The notes beneath the pieces were generated by a model. The model searched no databases. It worked only from the letters and a program-made list of their open reading frames with translations, and was not told where the DNA came from. Below, piece after piece: positions 1 to 8,126 of a stretch of DNA of 17,358 nucleotides (its first letter is position 1; each line of letters opens with the position of its first letter). A program made the translations under genes and the position numbers. Source of the stretch: Asterionellopsis glacialis (lineage: Eukaryota > Bacillariophyta > Plagiogrammaphyceae > Rhaphoneidales > Asterionellopsidaceae); assembly GCA_014885115.2 (NCBI GenBank), contig WKLE02000035.1, positions 4,416 to 21,773 of the forward strand. Reading direction: 5' to 3'.

Positions 1-518
1 CACGAGATCAACTTCCTTAAGCGATCCGCGTCCGTCATACTTTGCCGTGTCGACGAGTCGAATCAATAAGTATCTTTGATGTGCAATTTCAAAAAGGAGA
101 GAGAGTCATTCGGAGAGAGTCATTCAGAGAGCGTCACTCGTCGATCGTCATACTCTTGAAGAAACGAATCGAGGTCAAAAGATCCTTGTGGATGTTTTGA
201 AGGAATCTCATATCAAAGATATGCTGGTCGACCTTAGCGGGCCTACAGTAGTTTTAAACGGGATAAACTATTGAAACGGATGTGGTATGATTCCATAAAA
301 GATACCGAAGGCATATCTTTGTCGATACCAATGTAGTTTGTTACCGGAAGTCTACTGATAACATCGTCTTCAGGGCAAGTTTACTTTCGGCACTTGAGAA
401 TCTTTCACACTCATTCCTCTCATAAATTTCGAATTGGAGCTATTCAAGTATTCATTGGGCAAACTAACGTGTGTCCATTTTAACTTCCACAAGTCTTTCA
501 GCGAATCTTCTTTCCAAC
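1..518. other. Left-edge stretch without a confident gene
   Basis: No reading frame here is long or well-started enough to call a gene. Short open stretches of 20-45 codons follow one another in changing frames up to a stop at 418-420. That is expected by chance at this base composition, although an upstream gene ending in or before this stretch cannot be excluded. A 14-bp tandem repeat sits at 99-140. The right part should hold the promoter and 5' leader of the gene starting at 519; I see no clear core promoter element. Confidence 0.5.
99..140. repeat. Tandem repeat, three 14-bp units
   Basis: Three adjacent units at 99-112, 113-126 and 127-140 read GAGAGAGTCATTCG, GAGAGAGTCATTCA and GAGAGCGTCACTCG. 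The third unit has diverged at a few positions. This looks like a small minisatellite; no function is evident. Confidence 0.85.
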
Positions 519-1633
519 ATGGTTTCCATCAAAGAGGTGCCCTCCTCTGGGAGTGTCAAAGACATATCTTCTTATCCAGATGATATGTCTCCCGAGGAGG
601 AATGTGAATTCTTGAAGAGAGTAAGTCATGAATTCTTTGAATCATCAGAATACAAATTGGATAAGCCACTTGACGATGACATTGCAGCAGCTATCAGCAA
701 AATGATAATTTTGCCGAGAAAACTTTCGAAGTCCTCAAGCTTTTTTATGAGCAGTTAAGTTGGAATTCTTTGAAAGATTCGTTCTCCTCTTTGGGCGAGT
801 GGGATGCAATTACGTTCGCACTCAGTTTAGTTGCCATCTTCGCAACAGCTGCCACAGCCTTCCTGTTGAACGTAGGCCTCTTAGTCGCATCTTTTATTAA
901 GCTCATATATGACATTACCCAATGTGACACTATCATGGGAACTGATAAACCAATATCAACTACGCCAGCAATACCTGATGGTACTCCAAAATATCCCTAC
1001 AAGATTAATCTTAACAGTATTCCTGCTTCATCCCCCCCGATTTTATCCCAAGACTATTTACTTAGTCTATTTAATGCAAAGAAGGATATTGCAATCGATA
1101 CTTGGAACGGGCATTGGGTTAGAGACGTGTACTTACCTAAAAGTGGCGTACCCAACAATGCAACATTTCTGGTGAAGGTTGGTTCAGAATGGAGTGTCAG
1201 GATTCATTATAGTCGATTTGTAGGAGAGAAGAACATTCTTCAAAATCAAAAGCAGGCATTTGTATTCAGTGCAATCACAAAATCTCCCTTGACCAATCCT
1301 TACGTATATTCTCTTAACAACATTGCTGATGCTTGGCAAGGACTCAAGCCAAGCATTTTAAACGGTCTCTTTAAGACCCACAAGGATGTTGCAATTAAAA
1401 CTTGGGATGGTCATTGGGTAAATGAGGTGTACTTACCTAGCAGTGGTATACCAGACGGATCACGATTCCAATTAACAGTTGATTCGACCTATGATGTCAA
1501 GGTGAATTACGTGGACGGAGATAAAGAACAACAGCTGACAAAGAAGACGATTAATGATGGCAGGTTCATCCTTCGTTTCGTGAATGGTGTTGGATGGACT
1601 GGCAAAGACCATTGGACTATGTACAACTATTAG
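519..1633 (+). CDS. Membrane-anchored protein with two tandem 100-residue domains, function unknown
   Basis: I do not recognise this gene. The best model has two exons, 519-620 and 698-1633, giving 345 residues. The ATG at 519 is the first in frame. The donor at 621 is a perfect GTAAGT, and the acceptor CTATCAG ends at 697. Splicing is phase 0 and moves the frame onto the long downstream reading frame, which has no ATG before its hydrophobic part. Residues about 70-105 are strongly hydrophobic (LSLVAIFATAATAFLLNVGL), enough for one long or two short membrane segments. A T/P-rich linker follows. Then come two repeats about 100 residues apart, at residues ~158-206 and ~258-306, sharing D-[IV]-A-I-x-T-W-[ND]-G-H-W-V-x-[DE]-V-Y-L-P-x-S-G-[IV]-P. 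The repeats look like beta-rich domains. An alternative to the intron is a one-base sequencing loss near 707-712. The gene is convergent with the large gene that follows. Confidence 0.7.
621..697 (+). other. Predicted 77-bp phase-0 intron
   Basis: The intron begins GTAAGT after a complete codon and ends CTATCAG before a complete codon. It is the only change I found that joins the ATG-started frame (from 519) to the frame open until 1633. Other AG sites at 687 and 690 would give the wrong frame. The intron sequence is itself open in the first frame, so retention would read on to a stop at 756-758. Confidence 0.6.
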
Positions 1634-2191
1634 TGTGAGATGCGGTTGATCAAGTCTGCTTCTAACGATCCCCTTTACGTCTCTCTACTTTGTCGAGGTT
1701 CTACTTTGTTGAGGTGTGTCGTATAATGACAAAAAATTCACCAAGGACAATTTTGGTTTCAATGTTTTGTGTTGGGGAGTTTTATGCCTTTTGCTTTCTT
1801 CCTTTTGGTTGTCTCTGGATATTAGCTTTACAATAGTAATAACATAAGTTCAAATTAAACAAACATGTCGTTGTTTACGAAGAAGCAGGTCATCAGTAAA
1901 AAATGCTTAGGTAGACAATTGATAGGCTGCATTGGTCATAGTAGACTCCTCGATTTATGAAAATAATATGAAGTACATCCATGATATGCAGTAGACACTC
2001 TGTAGAAAAACGTTGTCATTCCAAAATGAATTCTAGAGTGAGCAGCAATAGACGAAGTATGTGAAATTTCTAAATTTTCTTTTTGTTTGATTATTTGTTG
2101 ATTTCCTAAGAATTAATGCATCTTATGGGTATGATGCTTAGCACTGTGCTCCACTTTCTGAATGGAATACTCTTTTCTCTATAGTGTAGAA
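1634..2191. other. Non-coding stretch between convergent genes
   Basis: It holds the 3' ends of the two flanking genes. A 16-bp imperfect tandem repeat (CTACTTTGTCGAGGTT then CTACTTTGTTGAGGTG) lies at 1685-1716. The rest is AT-rich, and I see no gene, RNA or element. Confidence 0.6.
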
Positions 2192-5100
2192 TTATGAATC
2201 TTCCCCAGTTTCTTGTTGGTCTTTCATAGCAGAAAAGAGTTCTTGTTCCAAATTAGACACCAAACCCATTGCATCATTCAATTCAGATTCAAATTGATCA
2301 ACTTCGTTCCCAGCAGGAGATCCCCAATTCTGCGAATCGTTGGTATTTGCCGTCGTTGAAGTTGAAGAAGAATAATTGTTTCCTTCGTCAAATGTCCCGG
2401 CAGCTCTTTTCTTTTCAAGTTCAGCCATGGCAGCTGCACCGAAAGAGTTTGCAATTTGCGGTGGTGGTGGTCCTCGTTGACTGGGGCTGCTAAACCCAGC
2501 ACCACCAGGAGGAGCACCAAGGGCACCAACACCATATTGTTCTCTTGCAGATAGCGGTTGTAATTTAGCCAACGCTTCTCCTTGATTACTTTTCTCCCTA
2601 GGCTTACGCTCTGGCTTTTTGTATTTGATACGATCGGCGGGAGTCGAGAAACGCAGTCTAGCCAAAGGACCATCTTTTGACTCCTTTTTCTTTTGTTGGG
2701 TTTCTTCCTCTTCTCCCTTCCACCTAATACGTCCACCAGGTGGTTTTTGTTTCACCGAGTCTCGATTATCTACATTCTGTTTCCTGGCTGAGGAAGCTCG
2801 AAGTCGCACCAAATCCTGGCCCGTTAATTCAGAGGAGGAAGATTCTAGATTCACTGGGCGCTGTTGTGGTCTCGGAGGTCGAAATGGTTGTCGTGGAGGT
2901 TCTCGTTTTGGCTGTTGGGATTGCATTGCTTCTCGTGGCGGAGCCGGAGCTTGGAATGGATTACGTGGTGGTTCTCGTTTTGGCTCTTGGGCTTGCTGCT
3001 GATATTGCTCACTTGCCGATGGTGATGGACGGAAGGGTTCCGGTGATGGTCCCGTTTTTGACTGTGGGGCTGGTTGTAATTGACTTCGTGGTGGCTGTTT
3101 TGGTGGTAATTGTTGTTGAAATAGATCACTTGCTGGTGGAGAAGGTCGGAAGGGTTCTGGTGGCGGAGGCACTCGCTTGGGCTGTCGTCGAGACTGCTGA
3201 TATTGTGGATCATACTGTTGTAGCTCCCCAAACTCTGGTCCGTACTGCTGTTGGCTGATGAAAAGATCTTGTTCTGTATATGTTTCTTCGTATGCGGGGA
3301 ACTCATCACCCATGGGGGCGCCCTTGATAGACGTTTCGAGAAATTGTGCTCGTGCAGCAGCCTTTTCGGCCTCTTTGCGTCGTTCGTCTGCTTTTTGTTG
3401 TAAAGCTGTAATTTTTTCCAGGGCTCCCACTAAAGACTGCTGTCCACGTGCATTTGTAGCCAAAGATGATTCCAATGCGCCCTCTAATTCCTGTATCTTG
3501 GCAATAAGTTCTTGTTCTCGTGAAGTTTGGACAGTGGATGAAAGACGTAAATTTTGTGATGCCAATTCCTCATTTCGTTTTTTCAATGATTCAAATGCTT
3601 TTTCTAACTCCTTTATCTTCTGAGCATCTTGTGATGGCTTAGACTTAAAGAATGAAAATTTCTGTTGTTGCTGTTGAAGTTTTTCTCGCTCTTCCTTCAA
3701 TAACTCCAATGTTTTCATATTTTGATCTGATTCTACTTCTCTTGCACGTAGTTCAGCTTGCATCAATTTTTGTTTCAAATTCCGTTCTGCCGCTTGTAAC
3801 GCCATAACTTGGTTTCGTGAATTGGTCAACTCTGAATTGGTAAGCTCTAACGTTTGTTTTAATGTTTCTTGTTTTCGGCTGGTTACTTCCAATTCTGTTC
3901 CCAAAGTTGATATTTTGGAGTATGCCTTAGAAAGTTCATCTTCTGTCTTTTCATTGTCTGCTTTTTCTGTTGTTAGAGCACGAATTTTAAAATTAGCGAC
4001 ATCCAAAGATTGTTTGGTCTCTTCTAAGGATTTTTGCAATTCATCACCCTTGGCCCATTTTTCTTGCTTCGACTTTAGGGACAGTTTCGTTGCTTCCTCT
4101 ACCTTTGCAGACATGGCTTTGATTTCGTCCGAAAGCTTAGTTTCCCGAAGTCTTAATAATTTGACAGTATCAGTTGATTTTTCTAGTGCAACCTTGGTAT
4201 CTTCAAGTGTTGACTTCAACATTTTTTCGGACATGTTAGTGATGTTATATTTCCTTTCCAATTGTTTCAACTCCGATTGGGCTTTTAGAAGTTCATCTTC
4301 CTTTGTTTGAAGAGTGGCAGATTTGGCCTTGGTTTCAAACAAGGACAGTTCAATATCTTTGTATGACTTTTGTAGTTTGTCTTTGGATTCGGTCATTGAT
4401 TGTAAATCCTTTTCCAAATTAGTTATATTTGCCAATGCATGTGCCAAATTTTCTTCTTGCTGTTTGAATTTCTCATCACTTTTTGCCTTATCATCGGCAG
4501 TTGCTTTTGTGACGCTCACAGACGCAGCAGAAGCGGTAATATTGGCAGCTTTAGCAGCCTCTTTGGAATCTCTCACTTCCTTTTCCAACAATTCAATCTT
4601 ACCGGTCGCTTCCTCCCATTGTTGTTTAGTGGCCTTTAAGGACGACTGTAGGTCCTGTTCTGATTTGGACAATGTTTCCAATTCCTTTTCTAAGCTTGAA
4701 ATTTTGGTTAAGGATTCTTCAAGTTCAATTGCTTTCACTGATAAATCATCCATTATCTTGCTAGCTTCTTTCAACTCTTGAGATGTTTTGCTTAATTCAT
4801 GTTCGAGATCGGTTTTGATGGAGGTCATATTTTGAAGTTGCCTTTCCAGGTCAGATACCTTCTCCAAGGCCCTGGCCAATTTCTTTTCCGTTGCCTTAAT
4901 CTCAGCCTTGGATGCTACGGATGTGGCGTTGACAAGTGCTGCGGTATCGTTTGCCGTAGCATTCTGCTTTTCAGCAAGTTTGGCTTTGGTTTCTTCTAAT
5001 TGGCCTTCAAGTTTCTTTTCAGATGTTTGCGCCTTTGTCAAGTCATCCTTCAACTTTGCAATCCTTGCCATGGCAGTGACAAGTTCCATTTCCATGACAG

Positions 5101-6559
5101 TAACATTCTTGCCACCATCGTTTGTTGATGCTGCGAGGGATTGATTGTACTTGGCTTCCTCCAATTCAGTTCTAGTCAATATAAGCTTGGACGTAAGATT
5201 GCGCTCCCTTCCAATCATTTCTTTTAATTGAACTTCCAATCGTTTAGCTTTGATAGAGGATTCCCGATCTTGTTGATATTTACTTTGTTCTTGTTCAAAC
5301 TGTAATTGCGAAACTTTCAATTTTGCCTCTTCCAATGCCTTGTCATTCTTACGCAAGGTTTCTTCTAATTCCTTTACATCTTTCTTTTCCTTGTTACTTT
5401 CCTTCAAGGCTGTTTCCAACATGGCAACTTGTTGTGTTGCATTTTCTAATGCCTGTTGCGTTTCTTTCCACGTTGCAGTTAAACGCAACTGTGATTTGGT
5501 CGCATTGACTAACTCTTGCTGTAATTTCATAACCTTATCTTGTGCAACAGTCAATTCTTGTTCTTGGTCTTGGACTGCTTGTGATTGATACTTGGCTTCC
5601 TCCAATTCAGTTCTAGTTAATATAAGCTTGGACGTAAGATTGCGCTCCCTTCCAATCATTTCTTTCAATTGAACTTCCAATCGCTTCGCTTTGATAGAGG
5701 ATTCCCGGTCTTGTTGATATTGACTTTGTTCTTGTTCAAATTGTAATTGCGAAACTTTCAATTTTGCCTCTTCCAATGCCTTATCATTCTTACGCAAGGT
5801 TTCTTTTAACTGTTGCTCGGATACAGAGGCCTCCTTTAGTTCTGTTTCCAAGTCGGTAACACGTTTCATGGCTTTTTCAAATTTATCCTTGGCTTGTACT
5901 TGATCTAAGGTAGCTGCGCTGGAGCTTTCACGGATAGCTTTGGCCATGGATTCAAATTGTTGTATTTTAATACGTACATACTTTTGTTTTTGTTGCAGTT
6001 TTTCAACTGTGACCATGTACCGTGCAGCAAGGATCGCCAAATCGGCAACTGCCTGTTCATTATCTGTTAAATCATACTTTTGCTTTTCTAATCCGTCCGC
6101 AGACTTGGAGAGTTCTTCAGGTTTAATTGAGTTTGATAAGTTTGAAAGATTATTGTTTTGTTCTTCAAATGATGCATTCGGATTCGACATTTCCTTGTCA
6201 TTTAAAGTCAACTCAATATCTTTGGCAATGACTTCCTTTTTTAAATTTTCTAATGCTTCGGATGCACCTGAACCATTGAAACCATTTTTACTATTGAAAT
6301 TGTCACTGTTATTTTTAATTGGATCCCAAAATGGATTAACTTTTTTTTCGTCCTTCTTGTCTTTCACATTCAATGATGTTGCTTTAGGATTGTGCCACAA
6401 GTTCATACCATTACGTGGTATGACAAAGGCAAAGGATAAAATAACATGACTTTGAAACATCAAAAGATGCCATAATCCTACAGTACCCGCCATACGGAGG
6501 AGCATTGATGGTTTGATGGTTGGAGAACGGGACACCATATTGCGACTAGATTTTTCCAA
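2192..6559 (-). CDS. Plastid-targeted giant coiled-coil protein with proline-rich tail
   Basis: A single open exon encodes 1455 residues. The N-terminus has a hydrophobic segment (about residues 19-41) followed by S-F-A-F-V-I-P-R at 42-49, matching a diatom bipartite plastid signal with Phe at the signal-peptide cleavage site. M8, M19 and M23 are possible alternative starts. Residues ~100-111 (S-E-A-L-E-N-L-K) and ~178-211 (A-A-R-Y ... M-A-K-A-I-R-E) match the other coiled-coil gene at 10874-15655, so the two are paralogues. Residues ~180-1090 are almost unbroken heptad-type coiled coil rich in K, E, L, S and T. They include a near-exact duplication at ~252-323 and ~399-470. Residues ~1110-1240 are rich in P, Q and R with repeated P-[ES]-P-F-R-P-S-P and P-K-R-E-P-P-R. 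Three short basic motifs follow near 1247, 1298 and 1327. No enzyme domain is visible. It is probably structural or a scaffold inside the plastid; the location is inferred from the signal only. Confidence 0.88.
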   Translation of the reverse strand: MEKSSRNMVSRSPTIKPSMLLRMAGTVGLWHLLMFQSHVILSFAFVIPRNGMNLWHNPKATSLNVKDKKDEKKVNPFWDPIKNNSDNFNSKNGFNGSGASEALENLKKEVIAKDIELTLNDKEMSNPNASFEEQNNNLSNLSNSIKPEELSKSADGLEKQKYDLTDNEQAVADLAILAARYMVTVEKLQQKQKYVRIKIQQFESMAKAIRESSSAATLDQVQAKDKFEKAMKRVTDLETELKEASVSEQQLKETLRKNDKALEEAKLKVSQLQFEQEQSQYQQDRESSIKAKRLEVQLKEMIGRERNLTSKLILTRTELEEAKYQSQAVQDQEQELTVAQDKVMKLQQELVNATKSQLRLTATWKETQQALENATQQVAMLETALKESNKEKKDVKELEETLRKNDKALEEAKLKVSQLQFEQEQSKYQQDRESSIKAKRLEVQLKEMIGRERNLTSKLILTRTELEEAKYNQSLAASTNDGGKNVTVMEMELVTAMARIAKLKDDLTKAQTSEKKLEGQLEETKAKLAEKQNATANDTAALVNATSVASKAEIKATEKKLARALEKVSDLERQLQNMTSIKTDLEHELSKTSQELKEASKIMDDLSVKAIELEESLTKISSLEKELETLSKSEQDLQSSLKATKQQWEEATGKIELLEKEVRDSKEAAKAANITASAASVSVTKATADDKAKSDEKFKQQEENLAHALANITNLEKDLQSMTESKDKLQKSYKDIELSLFETKAKSATLQTKEDELLKAQSELKQLERKYNITNMSEKMLKSTLEDTKVALEKSTDTVKLLRLRETKLSDEIKAMSAKVEEATKLSLKSKQEKWAKGDELQKSLEETKQSLDVANFKIRALTTEKADNEKTEDELSKAYSKISTLGTELEVTSRKQETLKQTLELTNSELTNSRNQVMALQAAERNLKQKLMQAELRAREVESDQNMKTLELLKEEREKLQQQQQKFSFFKSKPSQDAQKIKELEKAFESLKKRNEELASQNLRLSSTVQTSREQELIAKIQELEGALESSLATNARGQQSLVGALEKITALQQKADERRKEAEKAAARAQFLETSIKGAPMGDEFPAYEETYTEQDLFISQQQYGPEFGELQQYDPQYQQSRRQPKRVPPPPEPFRPSPPASDLFQQQLPPKQPPRSQLQPAPQSKTGPSPEPFRPSPSASEQYQQQAQEPKREPPRNPFQAPAPPREAMQSQQPKREPPRQPFRPPRPQQRPVNLESSSSELTGQDLVRLRASSARKQNVDNRDSVKQKPPGGRIRWKGEEEETQQKKKESKDGPLARLRFSTPADRIKYKKPERKPREKSNQGEALAKLQPLSAREQYGVGALGAPPGGAGFSSPSQRGPPPPQIANSFGAAAMAELEKKRAAGTFDEGNNYSSSTSTTANTNDSQNWGSPAGNEVDQFESELNDAMGLVSNLEQELFSAMKDQQETGEDS
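5150..5365 (-). repeat. Internal direct repeat, copy 2 (C-terminal copy in the protein)
   Basis: This 216-bp segment matches 5591-5806 at an offset of exactly 441 bp (147 codons). I count eight base differences. Seven are silent and one changes K to Q, so the duplicated coiled-coil block has been kept under protein-level constraint. Confidence 0.93.
5591..5806 (-). repeat. Internal direct repeat, copy 1 (N-terminal copy in the protein)
   Basis: Partner of 5150-5365. It encodes residues ~252-323 of the coiled-coil protein, including the run L-R-K-N-D-K-A-L-E-E-A-K. The duplication is in frame, which adds coiled-coil length without breaking the reading frame. Confidence 0.93.
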
Positions 6560-7566
6560 TCAAGGCAATCAATCAAAAGACTAGAAGCCTTATGAAATGT
6601 GGGAAAGCGGTCTTGGTTGGGAGCCCAAAGTGCAAGCGAAGCAATGTGATGGATGCGAAAACAATGATGATGGAATCGGAAGGGATCTGTGATGTGTGCA
6701 CCACAAAAGAAGATTAGTAGTGTAGGTCTAAGGAATTATTTAAGCATATTTAGTTTATTCAGAATTTCATTATTTGAATTACATTGCATAATAAGTGATC
6801 TTGTTTTGAATGCGGACTAATTCTATATCTTCAAATTTCAATAAGCCTATTCGAAGTATTCAGAACACCCCCTTGTCACAAATGAGTAACGGAGGAGGCT
6901 GCAAAAAATTCAAGCAACAGCCACTTTGGAGTTTTGAGTTCCACAAAGATCCACGGTCGTGCGTCAGGCAGCCGCCCTGATGGATTGTGCTGGCAAATTC
7001 TGTCCTTCTGTCTGTCATTCATAGTCCAATGATGTGTCTCCAGTCTCCAGGTAGGTCCTGGTCCCTACTGTACTTACGTACCCCAGGTAGTGCTCGTGTA
7101 CCTGGTAGTCTTGCTGTCAAATATTGCATACGTAGCATATTTTGTACATAAATTGTATACTTAACACTAATTTCAATAAGGTTAACCATTATAATTAAAT
7201 TCTTCGATTTTGCTTCTTTCAGTTGCAGTTGAAGTTGAAGTCCATATGTAACGAAATGTAGGACTCTCTCTAGAGAGGTCCTTTACAGGTACCAGGTACC
7301 TGGTAGGTCCTTAGGACTAGGACCTCCTACGAGCTCGAGCACGATGAGATGCACGAAACCGTCTTCTAAATCCTTGCGTGCGCGCGATGCTTGTTTTTTA
7401 AAAAGCAGCAAATACGGAGCCGTACAATGTCACAAATTGCTTCGAAAAAAACTTGAAAGGGATACATAATCATCGTCGTTATAGTAGTGTTGCAGAATAT
7501 ATTTAAAACATACTGTATTGTGTAAGCATGAGATGTATGCATAGTGATGCAACCTTGTTTCGTTGT
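6560..7566. other. Non-coding stretch with palindromes, upstream of the coiled-coil gene
   Basis: It holds the promoter side of the coiled-coil gene (minus strand) and the 3' flank of the pseudogene. No coding frame was found on either strand. The notable content is a set of GTACC/GGTAC palindromes and AGGAC/GTCCT inverted repeats at 7046-7110 and 7261-7326. Confidence 0.6.
7261..7326. repeat. Cluster of palindromes and inverted repeats
   Basis: TACCAGGTACCTGGTA at 7290-7305 is a perfect 16-bp palindrome. CTCTCTAGAGAG at 7266-7277 is a perfect 12-bp palindrome, flanked by GGAC and GTCC. Further GTCCT/AGGAC inverted copies run to 7326. The block could fold into a hairpin or cruciform, or hold several copies of a dimeric protein-binding site. 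Related half-sites lie at 7047-7054, 7084-7090 and 7098-7106. Confidence 0.85.
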
Positions 7567-8126
7567 TTATACTTTCTCATCTGGATCATGTGCATATTCG
7601 TCTTCACGTACTGTAGTCAATGCCGCAGCTGATGTCTCCCAGGTGAAAAAAATTTCGTTGGATAAATCATCCATCTCAATAATGAAGTAAGCTGCAATTG
7701 AATTGAGGACAAAGTCGAATGGATCGCAACTTGATGCTAACTGCACTGGAACAAAGAAAAAAGTAAAACGAAGCCAAAACCGTTGACAAGCGAGGACAAG
7801 GCAAATTTAACCAGAAGCTTGGATTTTGGATCCATGATTCTCTCGTCGTCACTCAAAATTGAAGCTTGGAGAATGAGATTTCTTGCATTTCCTTCGGTTG
7901 CTACATCGGCTACTCTCGGACGAAATGAACATCCTCGCTTTGATTCTGACAGGTTTTTCCAATATGCGTCTTCTTCGTTAAACTATTGCCCATCATCTTT
8001 GAGATTGGTTTGTGCAAATGCTCTATTCCAAAATATCCAATCTTGAAATATATTTTCGCGATTTTTGTTTGATAGAATGTAACCAATGGGCGCAAAAGTG
8101 CCTCCACTTGAATTGACCAATTCTTT
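7567..8126 (-). pseudogene. Broken 3' part of a multi-pass membrane protein gene
   Basis: Reading down the minus strand from 8126 gives a protein-like sequence with one in-frame TAG (7985-7983) and one frame change in a T-rich tract (about 7770-7748). A second frame then takes over and ends at TAA 7569-7567. The first part contains G-G-T-F-A-P-I-G-Y-I-L-S and then F-R-P-R-V-A-D-V-A-T-E-G-N-A-R with S-I-L-S-D-D-E-R. A membrane helix (K-F-A-L-S-S-L-V-N-G-F-G-F-V-L-L-F) follows. After the frame change comes D-P-F-D-F-V-L-N-S-I-A-A-Y-F-I-I-E-M-D-D. From memory, this pattern belongs to an uncharacterised diatom membrane protein family; I cannot confirm it here. The N-terminal part of such a protein is missing. 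The TAG stands next to Gln and may be a former TGG (Trp). The fragment begins immediately after, and in frame with, the stop of the nucleoside hydrolase, so it probably lies in that gene's 3' untranslated region. The frame change alone could be a sequencing error in a homopolymer, but the nonsense codon and missing 5' end argue for a pseudogene. Confidence 0.8.

Noticed and set aside
471..518. GTG start at 471
   Set aside because: Non-ATG starts are not expected in a nuclear gene of this kind, and an in-frame ATG is available at 519.
700..715. A one-base frameshift in the gene at 519-1633
   Set aside because: An intron with a perfect GTAAGT donor and an in-phase acceptor explains the frame change. 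A one-base loss in the T run remains a weaker alternative.
7783..8107. Open frames at 7783-8046 (+) and 7910-8107 (-) as genes
   Set aside because: Both overlap the minus-strand pseudogene in other frames, and neither shows recognisable motifs. The first begins with TTG.
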